This document shows, one piece after another, positions 17,242-25,457 of a DNA stretch of 64,000 bases (position 1 is its first letter; the number at the start of each line of letters is the position of its first letter). The notes below the pieces were generated by a model. That model saw only the letters and a list, made by a program, of their open reading frames with translations. It made no database searches and was not told the DNA's origin. Source of the DNA: Brachyspira pilosicoli. Lineage in GTDB: Bacteria; Spirochaetota; Brachyspiria; Brachyspirales; Brachyspiraceae. The stretch spans positions 806,001 through 870,000 of the forward strand of contig NZ_JAWLPU010000001.1 in the NCBI RefSeq assembly GCF_036997485.1, read 5' to 3'. The position numbers and the translations under genes were made by a program.

Positions 17242-18102
17242 TTAAAGCTTTTCTATTTCTTCTATACTTAATCCTGTGTATTTTGATATCAAATTAAAAT
17301 CTGCCCCATCTTCTTTCATAGATTTAGCTATTATTAATGTACTGTATTGTTTTCCTTTCTCTATGCCTTGTTCTATACCTTTCTCCAATTCTCTATGAAG
17401 TGTTTCTCTTTGAAAATATTCTTCTGCTTCCTTTATCTTATATACATCAAGTAAGGGATTTTCTGATATAAATGATTTGCATTTTTTATCTACTTCATCA
17501 AATATTGTGTTTTCTTTTATTAGGTTTGACATTCTCTCGCCTCCAATAAAAAATTTGTACCAACTATTTAAATCTTTATTTAGTTGTTTATCATAATTAA
17601 ATTTCGGTAATTCTAAAAAATGAAATTGACAATGGTCTGTAAGTATTTTATTGTGTTTTAATTCTTTTAATATATAACAACTGTAGCAATCTTCTATGCC
17701 GTCAAATAAAACAAAATCTAAGATATTTATACTTATAACAGGTAGAAGTTTATTATAATCATCGCCTTTATTTAAGTTTAAACTATAATTGCTTGCCCAA
17801 TAAAATAATGTTCTCTTAATAAAAGTTTCATTGCCTTGTAATTGTATCTCTATTATAACAACTTCTCCAGTATCGGCTGTGCATTTTATATCCACTACGC
17901 TTTCTTTTGAATTAAGATATTTCTGCAAATTAAATGGATTTAGTATCTCTAAAGTTTCAAAAGTTTTGAAATTCAAATTATCCATAACAGCATTAACAAA
18001 GTTTAATACTATTTTTTCATTTCCAAGATTTGAAAAAAGATACCTTATAAAACAATCATTCTTTTTGTTTAATGTATCTACAGTGATGCTAAACTCATTC
18101 AT
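17242..18102 (-). CDS. Rpn-family recombination-promoting nuclease (PD-(D/E)XK)
   Basis: A 286-residue protein of the Rpn / transposase_31-like family. The PD-(D/E)XK core is visible as Asp in SVVDIKCTADTGEVVIIEIQ with the EIQ triad, and the surroundings KRTLFYWASNYS and PVISINILDFVLF are typical. The C-terminus (GIEQGIEKGKQYS repeat, then GLSIEEIEKL) is the usual tail. Family knowledge: Rpn proteins are DNA endonucleases promoting RecA-independent recombination; they are often multicopy in Brachyspira-like genomes. No terminal inverted repeats or target duplications are seen. Confidence 0.85.
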   Translation of the reverse strand: MNEFSITVDTLNKKNDCFIRYLFSNLGNEKIVLNFVNAVMDNLNFKTFETLEILNPFNLQKYLNSKESVVDIKCTADTGEVVIIEIQLQGNETFIKRTLFYWASNYSLNLNKGDDYNKLLPVISINILDFVLFDGIEDCYSCYILKELKHNKILTDHCQFHFLELPKFNYDKQLNKDLNSWYKFFIGGERMSNLIKENTIFDEVDKKCKSFISENPLLDVYKIKEAEEYFQRETLHRELEKGIEQGIEKGKQYSTLIIAKSMKEDGADFNLISKYTGLSIEEIEKL

Positions 18103-18166
18103 AAATATATTATAGCAAAATGGAAGATAAAAGTCAAAATATGGATTTTGTTAGTGTTTAAATATA

Positions 18167-19306
18167 TTATACATAGTTTAATACTTCTTTTATAAATAGA
18201 TTATTTGATTTAGAAAGGTCTACAACTTCAAGATAATTTGCATCTGTACCATCTTCATTTTTCATAATAGATAGTATTGGTCTTAAAGGCAAATTATTAT
18301 TTTGCTGTATTACTCTTGCTGTTTGTCCATTTGATAATTTTACTTTTGTATTGTTCGGATAAAATCCTATAGCTTTTTGAAAATGTTTTACTATATCCAT
18401 ATCAAAATCTTTTTTAGAAAGCGATATAATAATTTTCATTGCCTTATCTGCAGTACAAATTAAACCGTCATTTCCATTAACAATGAGATTATTAAACTTA
18501 TTTGCTATAGAAACTACTTTACTGTATAGTCCTATATCTCTATTTTCTTTTCCAAAAGGATAACCGCTGCCGTCATATTTTTCATGATGCTCTAATATTA
18601 TATCTGCAATATTATCTTCCAAATTATCTCTCTTAGCAAGTTTATATCCATGCGTTGTATGCTTTTTTAACATATTGATTTCATCTGCAGTTAAATTTTT
18701 TTTGTTTAATAAATATTCTTGAACTAATACTTTTCCTATATCATGGAGCAAAGCCCCAAGCATAATATTGGATATATCAGCTTTTGTTAAATTCATTTCT
18801 ATTGCTGTGATGGCAGATAATGCAGCAACGTCCACTGCATGTTTATATATAGATTCATCTTTTCTTTTTAATATAGCTAAATAAGAATGAGCTTCTCTAT
18901 TTTCTAATATAGAATTAAGCATAATATCAACATCTTTTTTTAATTCTATAAAATCAACAGTACCATTATTTTTTGCTATATTATAAGCATTTTTAGTTTT
19001 TTCTATTGTGATATTATTAATATCTAAAGCTTTTTCGCTGTCAATTTTTAATATTTCTTTGCCGTTTTCTTCTATTATAACTCTTTTATTTAATTGGTTT
19101 TTAATGCTATTATCGAAATTGTTTTCATATTTATTTTCTATTAACTCTACAACAGATACGGTTTCAATGGAATTTTTTTTTAATAATTCTATAGTGCTTT
19201 TTGTTACAATAGAGCCCATGTCTATTATAATATTATCATTGCTGTCATATACATTAGAAGCTATTTTCATTCCTTCTTTAAGTTCTGTTATTTGTATATT
19301 AAACAT
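18167..19306 (-). CDS. HD-GYP domain protein, putative c-di-GMP phosphodiesterase
   Basis: A 379-residue cytoplasmic protein. The N-terminal 60 residues resemble the DUF3391 cap. The HD-GYP core carries His156, the HD pair His188-Asp189 in LLHDIGK, His216, and HHEKYDGSGYPFG at 240-252. The later metal-ligand segment normally reading ADVFDAL is IANKFNNL here, so the usual Asp is Asn. Family knowledge: HD-GYP enzymes hydrolyse c-di-GMP; this substitution could alter metal content or abolish activity. Its gene starts 60 bases after the RsmI-like gene and may belong to the CHAT-amidase operon. Confidence 0.85.
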   Translation of the reverse strand: MFNIQITELKEGMKIASNVYDSNDNIIIDMGSIVTKSTIELLKKNSIETVSVVELIENKYENNFDNSIKNQLNKRVIIEENGKEILKIDSEKALDINNITIEKTKNAYNIAKNNGTVDFIELKKDVDIMLNSILENREAHSYLAILKRKDESIYKHAVDVAALSAITAIEMNLTKADISNIMLGALLHDIGKVLVQEYLLNKKNLTADEINMLKKHTTHGYKLAKRDNLEDNIADIILEHHEKYDGSGYPFGKENRDIGLYSKVVSIANKFNNLIVNGNDGLICTADKAMKIIISLSKKDFDMDIVKHFQKAIGFYPNNTKVKLSNGQTARVIQQNNNLPLRPILSIMKNEDGTDANYLEVVDLSKSNNLFIKEVLNYV

Positions 19307-19365
19307 ATTCTCTCCGTTTTTAGCTATATATATTTCGGCATAAATTATAGTTTTTTATACAATTA

Positions 19366-20043
19366 TCACTTTATTATTAATACAAACTCTCTTTTTTTGT
19401 TTTCAGCATATTTAGAACAAAGAACTCCAATTTCATCTATGATAATATCTTCTGTAGGCAGAGTTAAATCCATACATAAAGCAACTATTTTATTTTTTGA
19501 ATATATTTTTTTAACAGCATTAAGCACTTTTGAAAGTCTATAAGGAGTATCCAATACTATAACAGGAACATTTAATTTTTTTAATTCTATTAGCTTTCTC
19601 TCTCTTTCTCTGTCATCTCTGGGCAAAAGTCCAGCATAATAAAACTCTCTAAAATTAAAAGGCAAACACATAATAGCCGCTGTAACACTGCTTACACCGG
19701 GTATGGGTTTTACTTTTATATTATAAGAATAACAATATTCAAGAAGCTCTCTTCCTGGGTCTTCCAAAGCCGGTGTTCCGCAGTCACTTATAAGAGAGAC
19801 AGTCTTACAATTTAATATTTTTATCATTATATCATCAATGTCTTTGCCTTTTTTTGTATGCTCGCTGAACTCTATTAATTTTGATTTATCTATATTAAGG
19901 TTAAGGTTTTTAAAAAGTGTAGTAGCCTCTCTAAAACTTTCAACTAATATAATATCACTTTCTGTTAATATTTCTTTAAGCCTCTCGGTATTATCTTTAT
20001 AATTACCGATATCTCTCGAAGCTATGTAAACTACAGGCATCAA
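19366..20043 (-). CDS. RsmI-related SAM-dependent methyltransferase (tetrapyrrole-methylase fold)
   Basis: About 225 residues. The SAM-binding block SDCGTPALEDPGRELLEYC and PIPGVSSVTAAI are those of the RsmI family. However, the protein lacks RsmI's C-terminal about 60 residues and has LDTPYR where RsmI has YESPHR, and MDLTLPTEDI downstream. These traits fit the RsmI-like paralogue group seen in Bacteroidetes and spirochaetes rather than RsmI itself. The start is either TTG (20043), with AGGAG 8 bases upstream, or the adjacent ATG (20040). It begins 1-4 bases after the amidase stop, so translation is probably coupled. RNA substrate unknown. Confidence 0.8.
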   Translation of the reverse strand: MMPVVYIASRDIGNYKDNTERLKEILTESDIILVESFREATTLFKNLNLNIDKSKLIEFSEHTKKGKDIDDIMIKILNCKTVSLISDCGTPALEDPGRELLEYCYSYNIKVKPIPGVSSVTAAIMCLPFNFREFYYAGLLPRDDRERERKLIELKKLNVPVIVLDTPYRLSKVLNAVKKIYSKNKIVALCMDLTLPTEDIIIDEIGVLCSKYAENKKREFVLIIK

Positions 20044-20044
20044 A

Positions 20045-21088
20045 TTATTGTCTCCTCATTATAATATTTTTATTAGTATGCATATAATCCCAATTATTAT
20101 TTATTATATTATTGCTTATAAATATATTTGTAAAGAATGTATTTGTAAGGAAGTTGTTAGCTTTAGAACGTTCATAAGCTTCATTAAGTTTTTTTACTTT
20201 TAGGTTTAAAGCTCTTGCTATGCTGTATGTTTCTTTGTCTATGTTGCCGTCTATATCATTTGTCCTAAATCTGCATTGAAAAGCGTACAAAACTTTCCTT
20301 GATTCAAAGTCCCAAATATTATTAGTAGGCATACTTGTATAACCATATTTTATAAACTCATTTTTTATATCCATTACAGTAGCAGTTCTATAATCATTGC
20401 TCATCATAAAGTTACTGTAATCTTCTTCATCATACCATATACCCAAATCATATTCATCGTATAATCTTTTCCAAGGGAATTTTGGTCCTGGGTCTTTTTT
20501 TCTGTATGGTGCTATATCTGAATGACCTAATATATTATAAGGTCTTATTCCATATTTATCTACCAGCTCTCTAAGAAGATATGCTACTTTTTCTATTTGT
20601 GATTCTTCGTACTCTAAATACTCATCGTAAGGAGTAAAATATAAGTTTTCAAGCTGTCTTTTATTCATTCTTGCAAGCTGTTGCGGGGTGTTTGTTACTT
20701 TTTGTATATAGCCTAAATTTACAATTTCTATTCCAACTGAGCTATCATTAATGCTGTATCTATTTTGGTACATTGTAATTCCTGCATGCCAAGCTCTGTT
20801 TGTATCATCTACAAGTTTATATATAGGTTCATTTGCTCTTGTTGTTATCAAATAATGCGAAGATACTCCCGGGTCTGTCAATACTTTTAAAGACATATCA
20901 TCATCTAATGCAGTGTAATGAAGTATTATATAATTAATTCTTAAATTGTATGAACCAGATTTATAAAGAGTTGATATTCTTGGTGCTTTTTTTCTTTTGT
21001 TTATGGCAGGTGCTGTAATTTCTTCTGTATTGTTTGAGCAAGAAACGATAGCACTTATAATAAATAATATAAAAATATGTTTAAACAT
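20045..21088 (-). CDS. Lipoprotein N-acetylmuramoyl-L-alanine amidase (Amidase_2) with peptidoglycan-binding domain
   Basis: A 347-residue protein; the start at 21088 is chosen because it directly precedes a lipoprotein signal (MFKHIFILFIISAIVSC) and has GGAG upstream. The Amidase_2 zinc site is visible: His in YIILHYTA, the VGIEIVN strand and GHSDIAPYRKKDPGPKFPW, as in AmpD. Residues about 235-305 look like a PG_binding_1 domain. It is expected to be outside the inner membrane and to cut the amide bond between MurNAc and the stem peptide. Its start overlaps the end of the CHAT gene by 8 bases, suggesting coupled translation. Confidence 0.9.
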   Translation of the reverse strand: MFKHIFILFIISAIVSCSNNTEEITAPAINKRKKAPRISTLYKSGSYNLRINYIILHYTALDDDMSLKVLTDPGVSSHYLITTRANEPIYKLVDDTNRAWHAGITMYQNRYSINDSSVGIEIVNLGYIQKVTNTPQQLARMNKRQLENLYFTPYDEYLEYEESQIEKVAYLLRELVDKYGIRPYNILGHSDIAPYRKKDPGPKFPWKRLYDEYDLGIWYDEEDYSNFMMSNDYRTATVMDIKNEFIKYGYTSMPTNNIWDFESRKVLYAFQCRFRTNDIDGNIDKETYSIARALNLKVKKLNEAYERSKANNFLTNTFFTNIFISNNIINNNWDYMHTNKNIIMRRQ

Positions 21089-22373
21089 AACAAGCTGCTC
21101 CATTAAATCTATAACGCATAAAACCATTATAATTGTCCTTTATATCTATATGTGCAAAATGAAAAGCCTGAGCTGTATTTATTCTTGAATGCTTATGAAG
21201 TAAATTTGAATAAAAACTCATAATAAAATCATTGTATGTATTATCGGATAAACTTCCAATTCCAGAAACTATAGTGTTTACACCGCATGATAAAAATGAT
21301 TTTACTATATTGCTGTCATTCATATTGCATGCATTAATAAAAATCAATTTCGGAGGATTTTCTAATGCAGAAATATTATTCAACATATAATCTTTACTTA
21401 AAGATAAACCATTCGAATGCCCATGTGTAATAATATGCACTATGTCGTAATTTTCTAAGACTTTTACAAACTCAAAATAATTATGTTCTTTTTTATATAT
21501 ATCAATATTTAAATTGTTATTAACAGATAATTTCTTTAATAAATCAATTTCTTTGTCATCGTTTATGTCATTGTATGGTATTGATACTACAGCAATTTTT
21601 TTATTGTTTGTAATCTTTTTATGCATTACATTAACAGCACTAATATAAGAGAATATTATTTTTTCGGATAAAAATTTATTATTGTATGATAATATATCCC
21701 AAGGTATTGAAGAGGTTGTTTCATCAAGATTTAAATAAACTATTCTAAAGCCTTCAAACAAATGCTCTCTAAAATCTTTTTCTGGTATAAGCATATTCAT
21801 TAAATAATTTCCGATTTCTAAATATTTGCTTATATTATCATTTTCGCTGTTTGATTTTTTTAATAATCTTAAATATTCTTTATATATGCTGTTGTATGCG
21901 TCAAAATCAAAAGTTTTTTTATATTCTGCAATATATAATGATGGATAAGTTTCTATTGCTTTATAATGAAATATATATTCTTTTTTATTTTGCTTTTCTA
22001 CGGTGCAGCTTAAAAATGTTTGAGAGAGATTTTCGTTTAGCAAAATTAATCTTTCTTTTAGCTTTGAAAAAATATTTTCATCTATATTATAAATTGAAAA
22101 ATCATTATATTTTTCTTCGAGGTTGTAATATATTCCTCTTCTTTTTTTGTAGGTGTCTGTTATGTTTAAATACAAAAGACTATCTTTTTCTGTTTTAGTA
22201 TTTAAATCTATTTCGTATGTGCCGTATAATTTATTTTTTTCATTGTCGTACAAAAATATATTTATTTTTTCTTTTTTGTTTATTTTTTTCAATTGAGATT
22301 TTTTTATTTTTATACACTCAAAATTTGAAGAGTCAAAGAAGTTTTTATTTTGCGTTACAATATAATTACTCAT
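21081..22373 (-). CDS. CHAT-domain (caspase-like) cysteine protease
   Basis: A 430-residue cytoplasmic protein. The C-terminal CHAT domain shows SSIPWDILSYNNKF (about 221-234), the catalytic His in HIITHGHSNG (His317) and the catalytic Cys in LIFINACNMND (Cys349), followed by GVNTIVSGIGSLSD. The N-terminal 200 residues are Lys/Asn-rich and show no TPRs or other domain I recognise. Family knowledge: CHAT proteases act in several bacterial immune and cell-death systems (for example beside gRAMP or in gasdermin activation). No gasdermin, CRISPR or sensor gene is adjacent; instead it overlaps the amidase gene. Ribosome site is weak. Confidence 0.85.
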   Translation of the reverse strand: MSNYIVTQNKNFFDSSNFECIKIKKSQLKKINKKEKINIFLYDNEKNKLYGTYEIDLNTKTEKDSLLYLNITDTYKKRRGIYYNLEEKYNDFSIYNIDENIFSKLKERLILLNENLSQTFLSCTVEKQNKKEYIFHYKAIETYPSLYIAEYKKTFDFDAYNSIYKEYLRLLKKSNSENDNISKYLEIGNYLMNMLIPEKDFREHLFEGFRIVYLNLDETTSSIPWDILSYNNKFLSEKIIFSYISAVNVMHKKITNNKKIAVVSIPYNDINDDKEIDLLKKLSVNNNLNIDIYKKEHNYFEFVKVLENYDIVHIITHGHSNGLSLSKDYMLNNISALENPPKLIFINACNMNDSNIVKSFLSCGVNTIVSGIGSLSDNTYNDFIMSFYSNLLHKHSRINTAQAFHFAHIDIKDNYNGFMRYRFNGAACYV

Positions 22374-22497
22374 AAATTATTATTTAATATTCATTCCTAT
22401 AAAATATTTGTATTATACATTAAAGATATATAAAATTAAAGCTATGTAATTTTAATTTTTTAGAAAAATTACATTTTGTTTATTTTTGCATTATTTT

Positions 22498-22648
22498 CGG
22501 GGACTAGCACCCTGCGAAGCGTGCCCTTAGGGTACGAACCCCCATTTCTTTTACCGACGCTCTGCGTGCCTGCGGCAATGTACCTTTCGGTATTGGTATA
22601 AAAGAACCTTATATCTTTCGGATACGCTTCGCGAAGAACTGCATTTTT
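22498..22648 (-). repeat. Dispersed GC-rich repeat A, copy 4 (inverted, long form)
   Basis: Reverse-oriented A element with GGGGACTAGC centre, CCCTTAGGG and TGCGAAGCG modules, and the terminal GAAGAACTGCAT arm. Part of the 654-base gene-free stretch 22374-23027, which is otherwise filled by repeats C1, C2 and B4. Confidence 0.8.
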
Positions 22649-22678
22649 ATTATAAATTTTATAATTTAATTGTACGTT

Positions 22679-22737
22679 AAAATGCACTCCTCCGCACGAC
22701 TAAGAAGTTATAATTAAAGCATAGCATTACCGTGCGG
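22679..22737 (-). repeat. Dispersed repeat C, copy 1
   Basis: AATGCACTCCTCCGCACGAC start and TTACCGTGCGG end; the outer CCGCACG and CGTGCGG arms can pair around an AT-rich loop. Confidence 0.8.
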
Positions 22738-22788
22738 AAAACTCATATGGCGAATACTTCAAAGAAAAAAATAATTGTGAATAAAAAA

Positions 22789-22843
22789 GCACTCCTCCGC
22801 ACGACTAAGAAGTTATAATTGAAGCATAGCATTACCGTGCGGT
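22789..22843 (-). repeat. Dispersed repeat C, copy 2
   Basis: Second copy of the C element 110 bases from the first, with only one change in the central AT-rich loop. Confidence 0.8.
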
Positions 22844-22928
22844 AAGCCGCCGACCGTAGGGAGTGCACAGCTAGGCGAGTAGTGCGGCAAGGTGGTACAG
22901 CTCGTACGCGGGAAAAAGTTGAATAAAA
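22844..22928 (-). repeat. Dispersed repeat B, copy 4 (inverted), abutting C2
   Basis: GC-rich segment ending GGGAAAAAGTTGAATA, the conserved B end in reverse. It includes AAGGTGGTACAGCTCGTAC, found again directly after repeat C3 at 28751-28770. Confidence 0.7.
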
Positions 22929-23027
22929 TAAAAAGATTATATAACAATAATTACATAAAAACATGTTGAATAAAATGAAAAATGTAATAGTATATTAGGC
23001 AAAATTATTTTTATTAAGGAAACAAAA

Positions 23028-23831
23028 ATGAAAGTATTTATTAGTGCAGATATAGAAGGAGTAACAACTACTACACAATGGCCAGATACAGATATGGGCT
23101 CATTAACTTATAAAGAGCATGCATTACAAATGACTAAAGAGGTTAATGCTGCTTGTGAGGGAGCGATACTTGCTGGTGCTAAAGAGATATTTGTTAAAGA
23201 TGCCCATGACTCTGCTATGAACATAGACCAGACTGCTTTGCCTGATATTGTAAAAGTGCATAGAAAATGGAGCGGGGATCCTTATTCTATGGTTGAGGGT
23301 ATAGATGAGAGTTTTGATGCTGTAATGTTTATAGGATATCATAGTCCTGCTACAAGCGGAAACAATCCTCTATCACATACTATGAATAATGCAAGACTAT
23401 TTAGCATAAAGTTAAATGATGCTGTAGCAAGCGAGTTTATGTTTTTTAGTTATGCTGCAGCTTATAGAAATGTACCTTCAGTATTTTTGTCTGGAGATAA
23501 AGGGCTTTGCGATGATGCTAACAATATGGACCCTAATCATCCTAGTTTAATAACACTTGCTGTAAAAGAGGGTGTTGGCTATTCTACTATTAACTATTCT
23601 CCTAATCTTATGATTAAAACTATTAAAGAAAAAACTGAAGAAGCTTTAAAACAAGATTTTAAATGTTTAAAACTTCCAAAGACTTTTAAGCTTGAAGTAA
23701 CTTATAAAGAACATGGTTATGCTTATAAGATGTCATTTTATCCTAATGCTAAAAAAGTTAATGATAACACAATAGTTTATGAGAGTAATGATTATTACGA
23801 GATACTTAGAGCTATGAAGTTTATTTTATAA
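23028..23831 (+). CDS. M55-family D-aminopeptidase (DppA-like)
   Basis: A 267-residue protein with all M55 metal positions of Bacillus DppA: Asp8 and Glu10 in ISADIEG, His60 in KDAHDSA, His105 in IGYHSPA and Glu136 in ASEFMFF, with the HTMN segment (117-120) holding the likely nucleophile Thr. Family knowledge: DppA is a di-zinc D-aminopeptidase acting on D-Ala-containing peptides, often linked to peptidoglycan recycling. There is no signal peptide, so it is cytoplasmic. Single gene after a repeat block; ribosome site AAGGAAA. Confidence 0.92.
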   Translation: MKVFISADIEGVTTTTQWPDTDMGSLTYKEHALQMTKEVNAACEGAILAGAKEIFVKDAHDSAMNIDQTALPDIVKVHRKWSGDPYSMVEGIDESFDAVMFIGYHSPATSGNNPLSHTMNNARLFSIKLNDAVASEFMFFSYAAAYRNVPSVFLSGDKGLCDDANNMDPNHPSLITLAVKEGVGYSTINYSPNLMIKTIKEKTEEALKQDFKCLKLPKTFKLEVTYKEHGYAYKMSFYPNAKKVNDNTIVYESNDYYEILRAMKFIL

Positions 23832-23944
23832 TTTTTATTAATTTTATTAAATAAGTATTATTAATTAAATATAATAATATTGCTTTTAAAAAATTATATT
23901 ATATAATATTACTACAAAAAATAATTTAATATATGGATTAATTT

Positions 23945-25045
23945 ATGAAAAAAGTAAATGTTTGTTTATTGGGTGCTTCAGGTGCCGTTGGTAAAGAGAT
24001 GCTTAAAATATTGCAAGAGAGAAAATTTCCTGTTAATGAATTAAGATTATTAGGTAATAAGACAGCAGGTCAGAAGGTTATTTTTAATAATAAAGAATAT
24101 ACCATAGAAAAACCTACTAAAGATTCTTTTAAAGATATGGATATTACTTTGGTTGCTGTTGGAAGCGATGAGAGTAAAAAGTTAAGTCCTTTGGCTGCAA
24201 AAGCTGGAAGCGTTGTTATTGATAACAGCAGTGCTTTTAGAATGGATAAAAATGTTCCTTTAGTAGTTCCAGAGGTTAATCCTGAAGATGTTAAGCTTCA
24301 TAAAGGCATTATAGCTAATCCTAACTGCAGTACTATTATTGCTTTGGTGGCATTAGCTCCATTACATAAATTTGCTAAAATTAAAAGAATAATAGCTTCT
24401 ACATATCAGGCAGTATCTGGTGCTGGTAAAGAGGGTATGGAAGAACTTCAGCAGCAAGTTTATGATTATGCAGAGCAAAAAAAGTTAAATATAAAAGCTT
24501 TCAAATATCAAATATTATTTAACTTAATTCCTCAAATAGATGCATTTGACAGTAAAACAGGCTACACTAAAGAAGAATTAAAAATGACTAATGAGGGCAG
24601 AAAAATATTACATGCTCCAGATTTACAAGTAAGCTGCACTTGTGTTAGAGTACCTGTTTTAAGAAGCCACAGTGAATCTATAACAATAGAAACAGAAAAG
24701 AAATTAACAGCTAAAAAAGCTAAAGAATTATTATCAAAAGCTAAAGGTGTAAAAGTGGTAGATAATCCTTCACAATTTAAATATCCTATGCCTTTAGATA
24801 CAACAGACCAAGATAATATATTTGTTGGAAGAATAAGAGAAGACATCAGTGCTAAAAACTCTTTAACTTTCTGGTGTGCAGGCGACCAAATAAGAAAAGG
24901 TGCTGCTACAAATGCTGTGCAGATTGCTGAGTTGGTATTGCCTTTATTAGATAAGGAAAGCAAAAAAGAAGAAGCTCCAAAAAAGAGAGTTTGCAAGCCA
25001 AAAAAAGCAGCAGCAAAAAAAGAAGTAAAAAAGACTGATAAATAA
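23945..25045 (+). CDS. asd: Aspartate-semialdehyde dehydrogenase with Lys-rich tail
   Basis: A 366-residue enzyme. The NADP loop GASGAVGKEML is at 10-20, the catalytic Cys128 in NPNCST, and RVPVLRSHSE holds the substrate-binding Arg and catalytic His. Family knowledge: it reduces aspartyl phosphate to aspartate semialdehyde for lysine, threonine, methionine and diaminopimelate synthesis. The final about 30 residues (KKEEAPKKRVCKPKKAAAKK and on) are a basic extension beyond the usual 330-340 residues. A terminator follows, so it is monocistronic. Confidence 0.95.
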   Translation: MKKVNVCLLGASGAVGKEMLKILQERKFPVNELRLLGNKTAGQKVIFNNKEYTIEKPTKDSFKDMDITLVAVGSDESKKLSPLAAKAGSVVIDNSSAFRMDKNVPLVVPEVNPEDVKLHKGIIANPNCSTIIALVALAPLHKFAKIKRIIASTYQAVSGAGKEGMEELQQQVYDYAEQKKLNIKAFKYQILFNLIPQIDAFDSKTGYTKEELKMTNEGRKILHAPDLQVSCTCVRVPVLRSHSESITIETEKKLTAKKAKELLSKAKGVKVVDNPSQFKYPMPLDTTDQDNIFVGRIREDISAKNSLTFWCAGDQIRKGAATNAVQIAELVLPLLDKESKKEEAPKKRVCKPKKAAAKKEVKKTDK

Positions 25046-25070
25046 TAATATTATTTAGTAAAATGTTATA

Positions 25071-25100
25071 AGGCATTCAATTATATTGAGTGCCTTTTTT
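25071..25100 (+). terminator. Rho-independent terminator of asd
   Basis: AGGCATTCAA / TTGAGTGCCT stem (one G-T pair), 5-base loop, T run at 25095-25100. Confidence 0.9.
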
Positions 25101-25180
25101 ATTTATATTGTTTTAATATTTAGTATGTAAAATATAATTAGTATTATTTTATATAATTTCTTGATATAAAATTTAAATAC

Positions 25181-25224
25181 TTGTGTTTTTTGCAACTTTT
25201 TGCCACGGGAAAAAGTTGAATAAA
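25181..25224 (-). repeat. Dispersed repeat B, short copy 5 (inverted)
   Basis: Minimal B form CAACTTTTTGCCACGGGAAA then AAGTTGAATA, as at 1791-1835. Confidence 0.75.
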
Positions 25225-25269
25225 AGAAATACATATATAAATAAATAATTTGTTTAAATTAAAATATTT

Positions 25270-25333
25270 GCAGGGCTTTGCCCCGCACCCCAGTTCTTTT
25301 ATTGGTATAAAAGAACCAAAAGAACTGCATTTA
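25270..25333 (-). repeat. Dispersed GC-rich repeat A, copy 5 (inverted)
   Basis: GGGCTTTGCCCC centre, then AGTTCTTTT / AAAAGAACT arms, nearly identical to copy A2. Lies in the gene-free stretch 25046-25457 together with B5 and the asd terminator. Confidence 0.8.
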
Positions 25334-25396
25334 ATAAATCTTATAAATTAAATATGTATATAACTAAAAAACATATTTCTTTTTATTGCTATTTCA

Positions 25397-25424
25397 TTGA
25401 CTTTTAATTTATTTATATTAGACT
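25397..25424 (+). promoter_or_regulatory. Candidate promoter of the M28 peptidase gene
   Basis: TTGACT, 16 bases, TAGACT, 33 bases before the ATG; moderate fit. Confidence 0.4.
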
Positions 25425-25457
25425 AAAATATATTAAAAAATTAAAAGTGATTGATTT

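Noticed and set aside
17242-18102. Insertion sequence (transposase)
   Set aside because: The Rpn family is sometimes labelled transposase, but no terminal inverted repeats or target duplications flank the gene.
22469-22964. Open frames of about 70 codons on the minus strand
   Set aside because: They run through repeats A4, C1, C2 and B4, are rich in residues produced by GC-rich repeat DNA, and lack ribosome sites; treated as non-coding.
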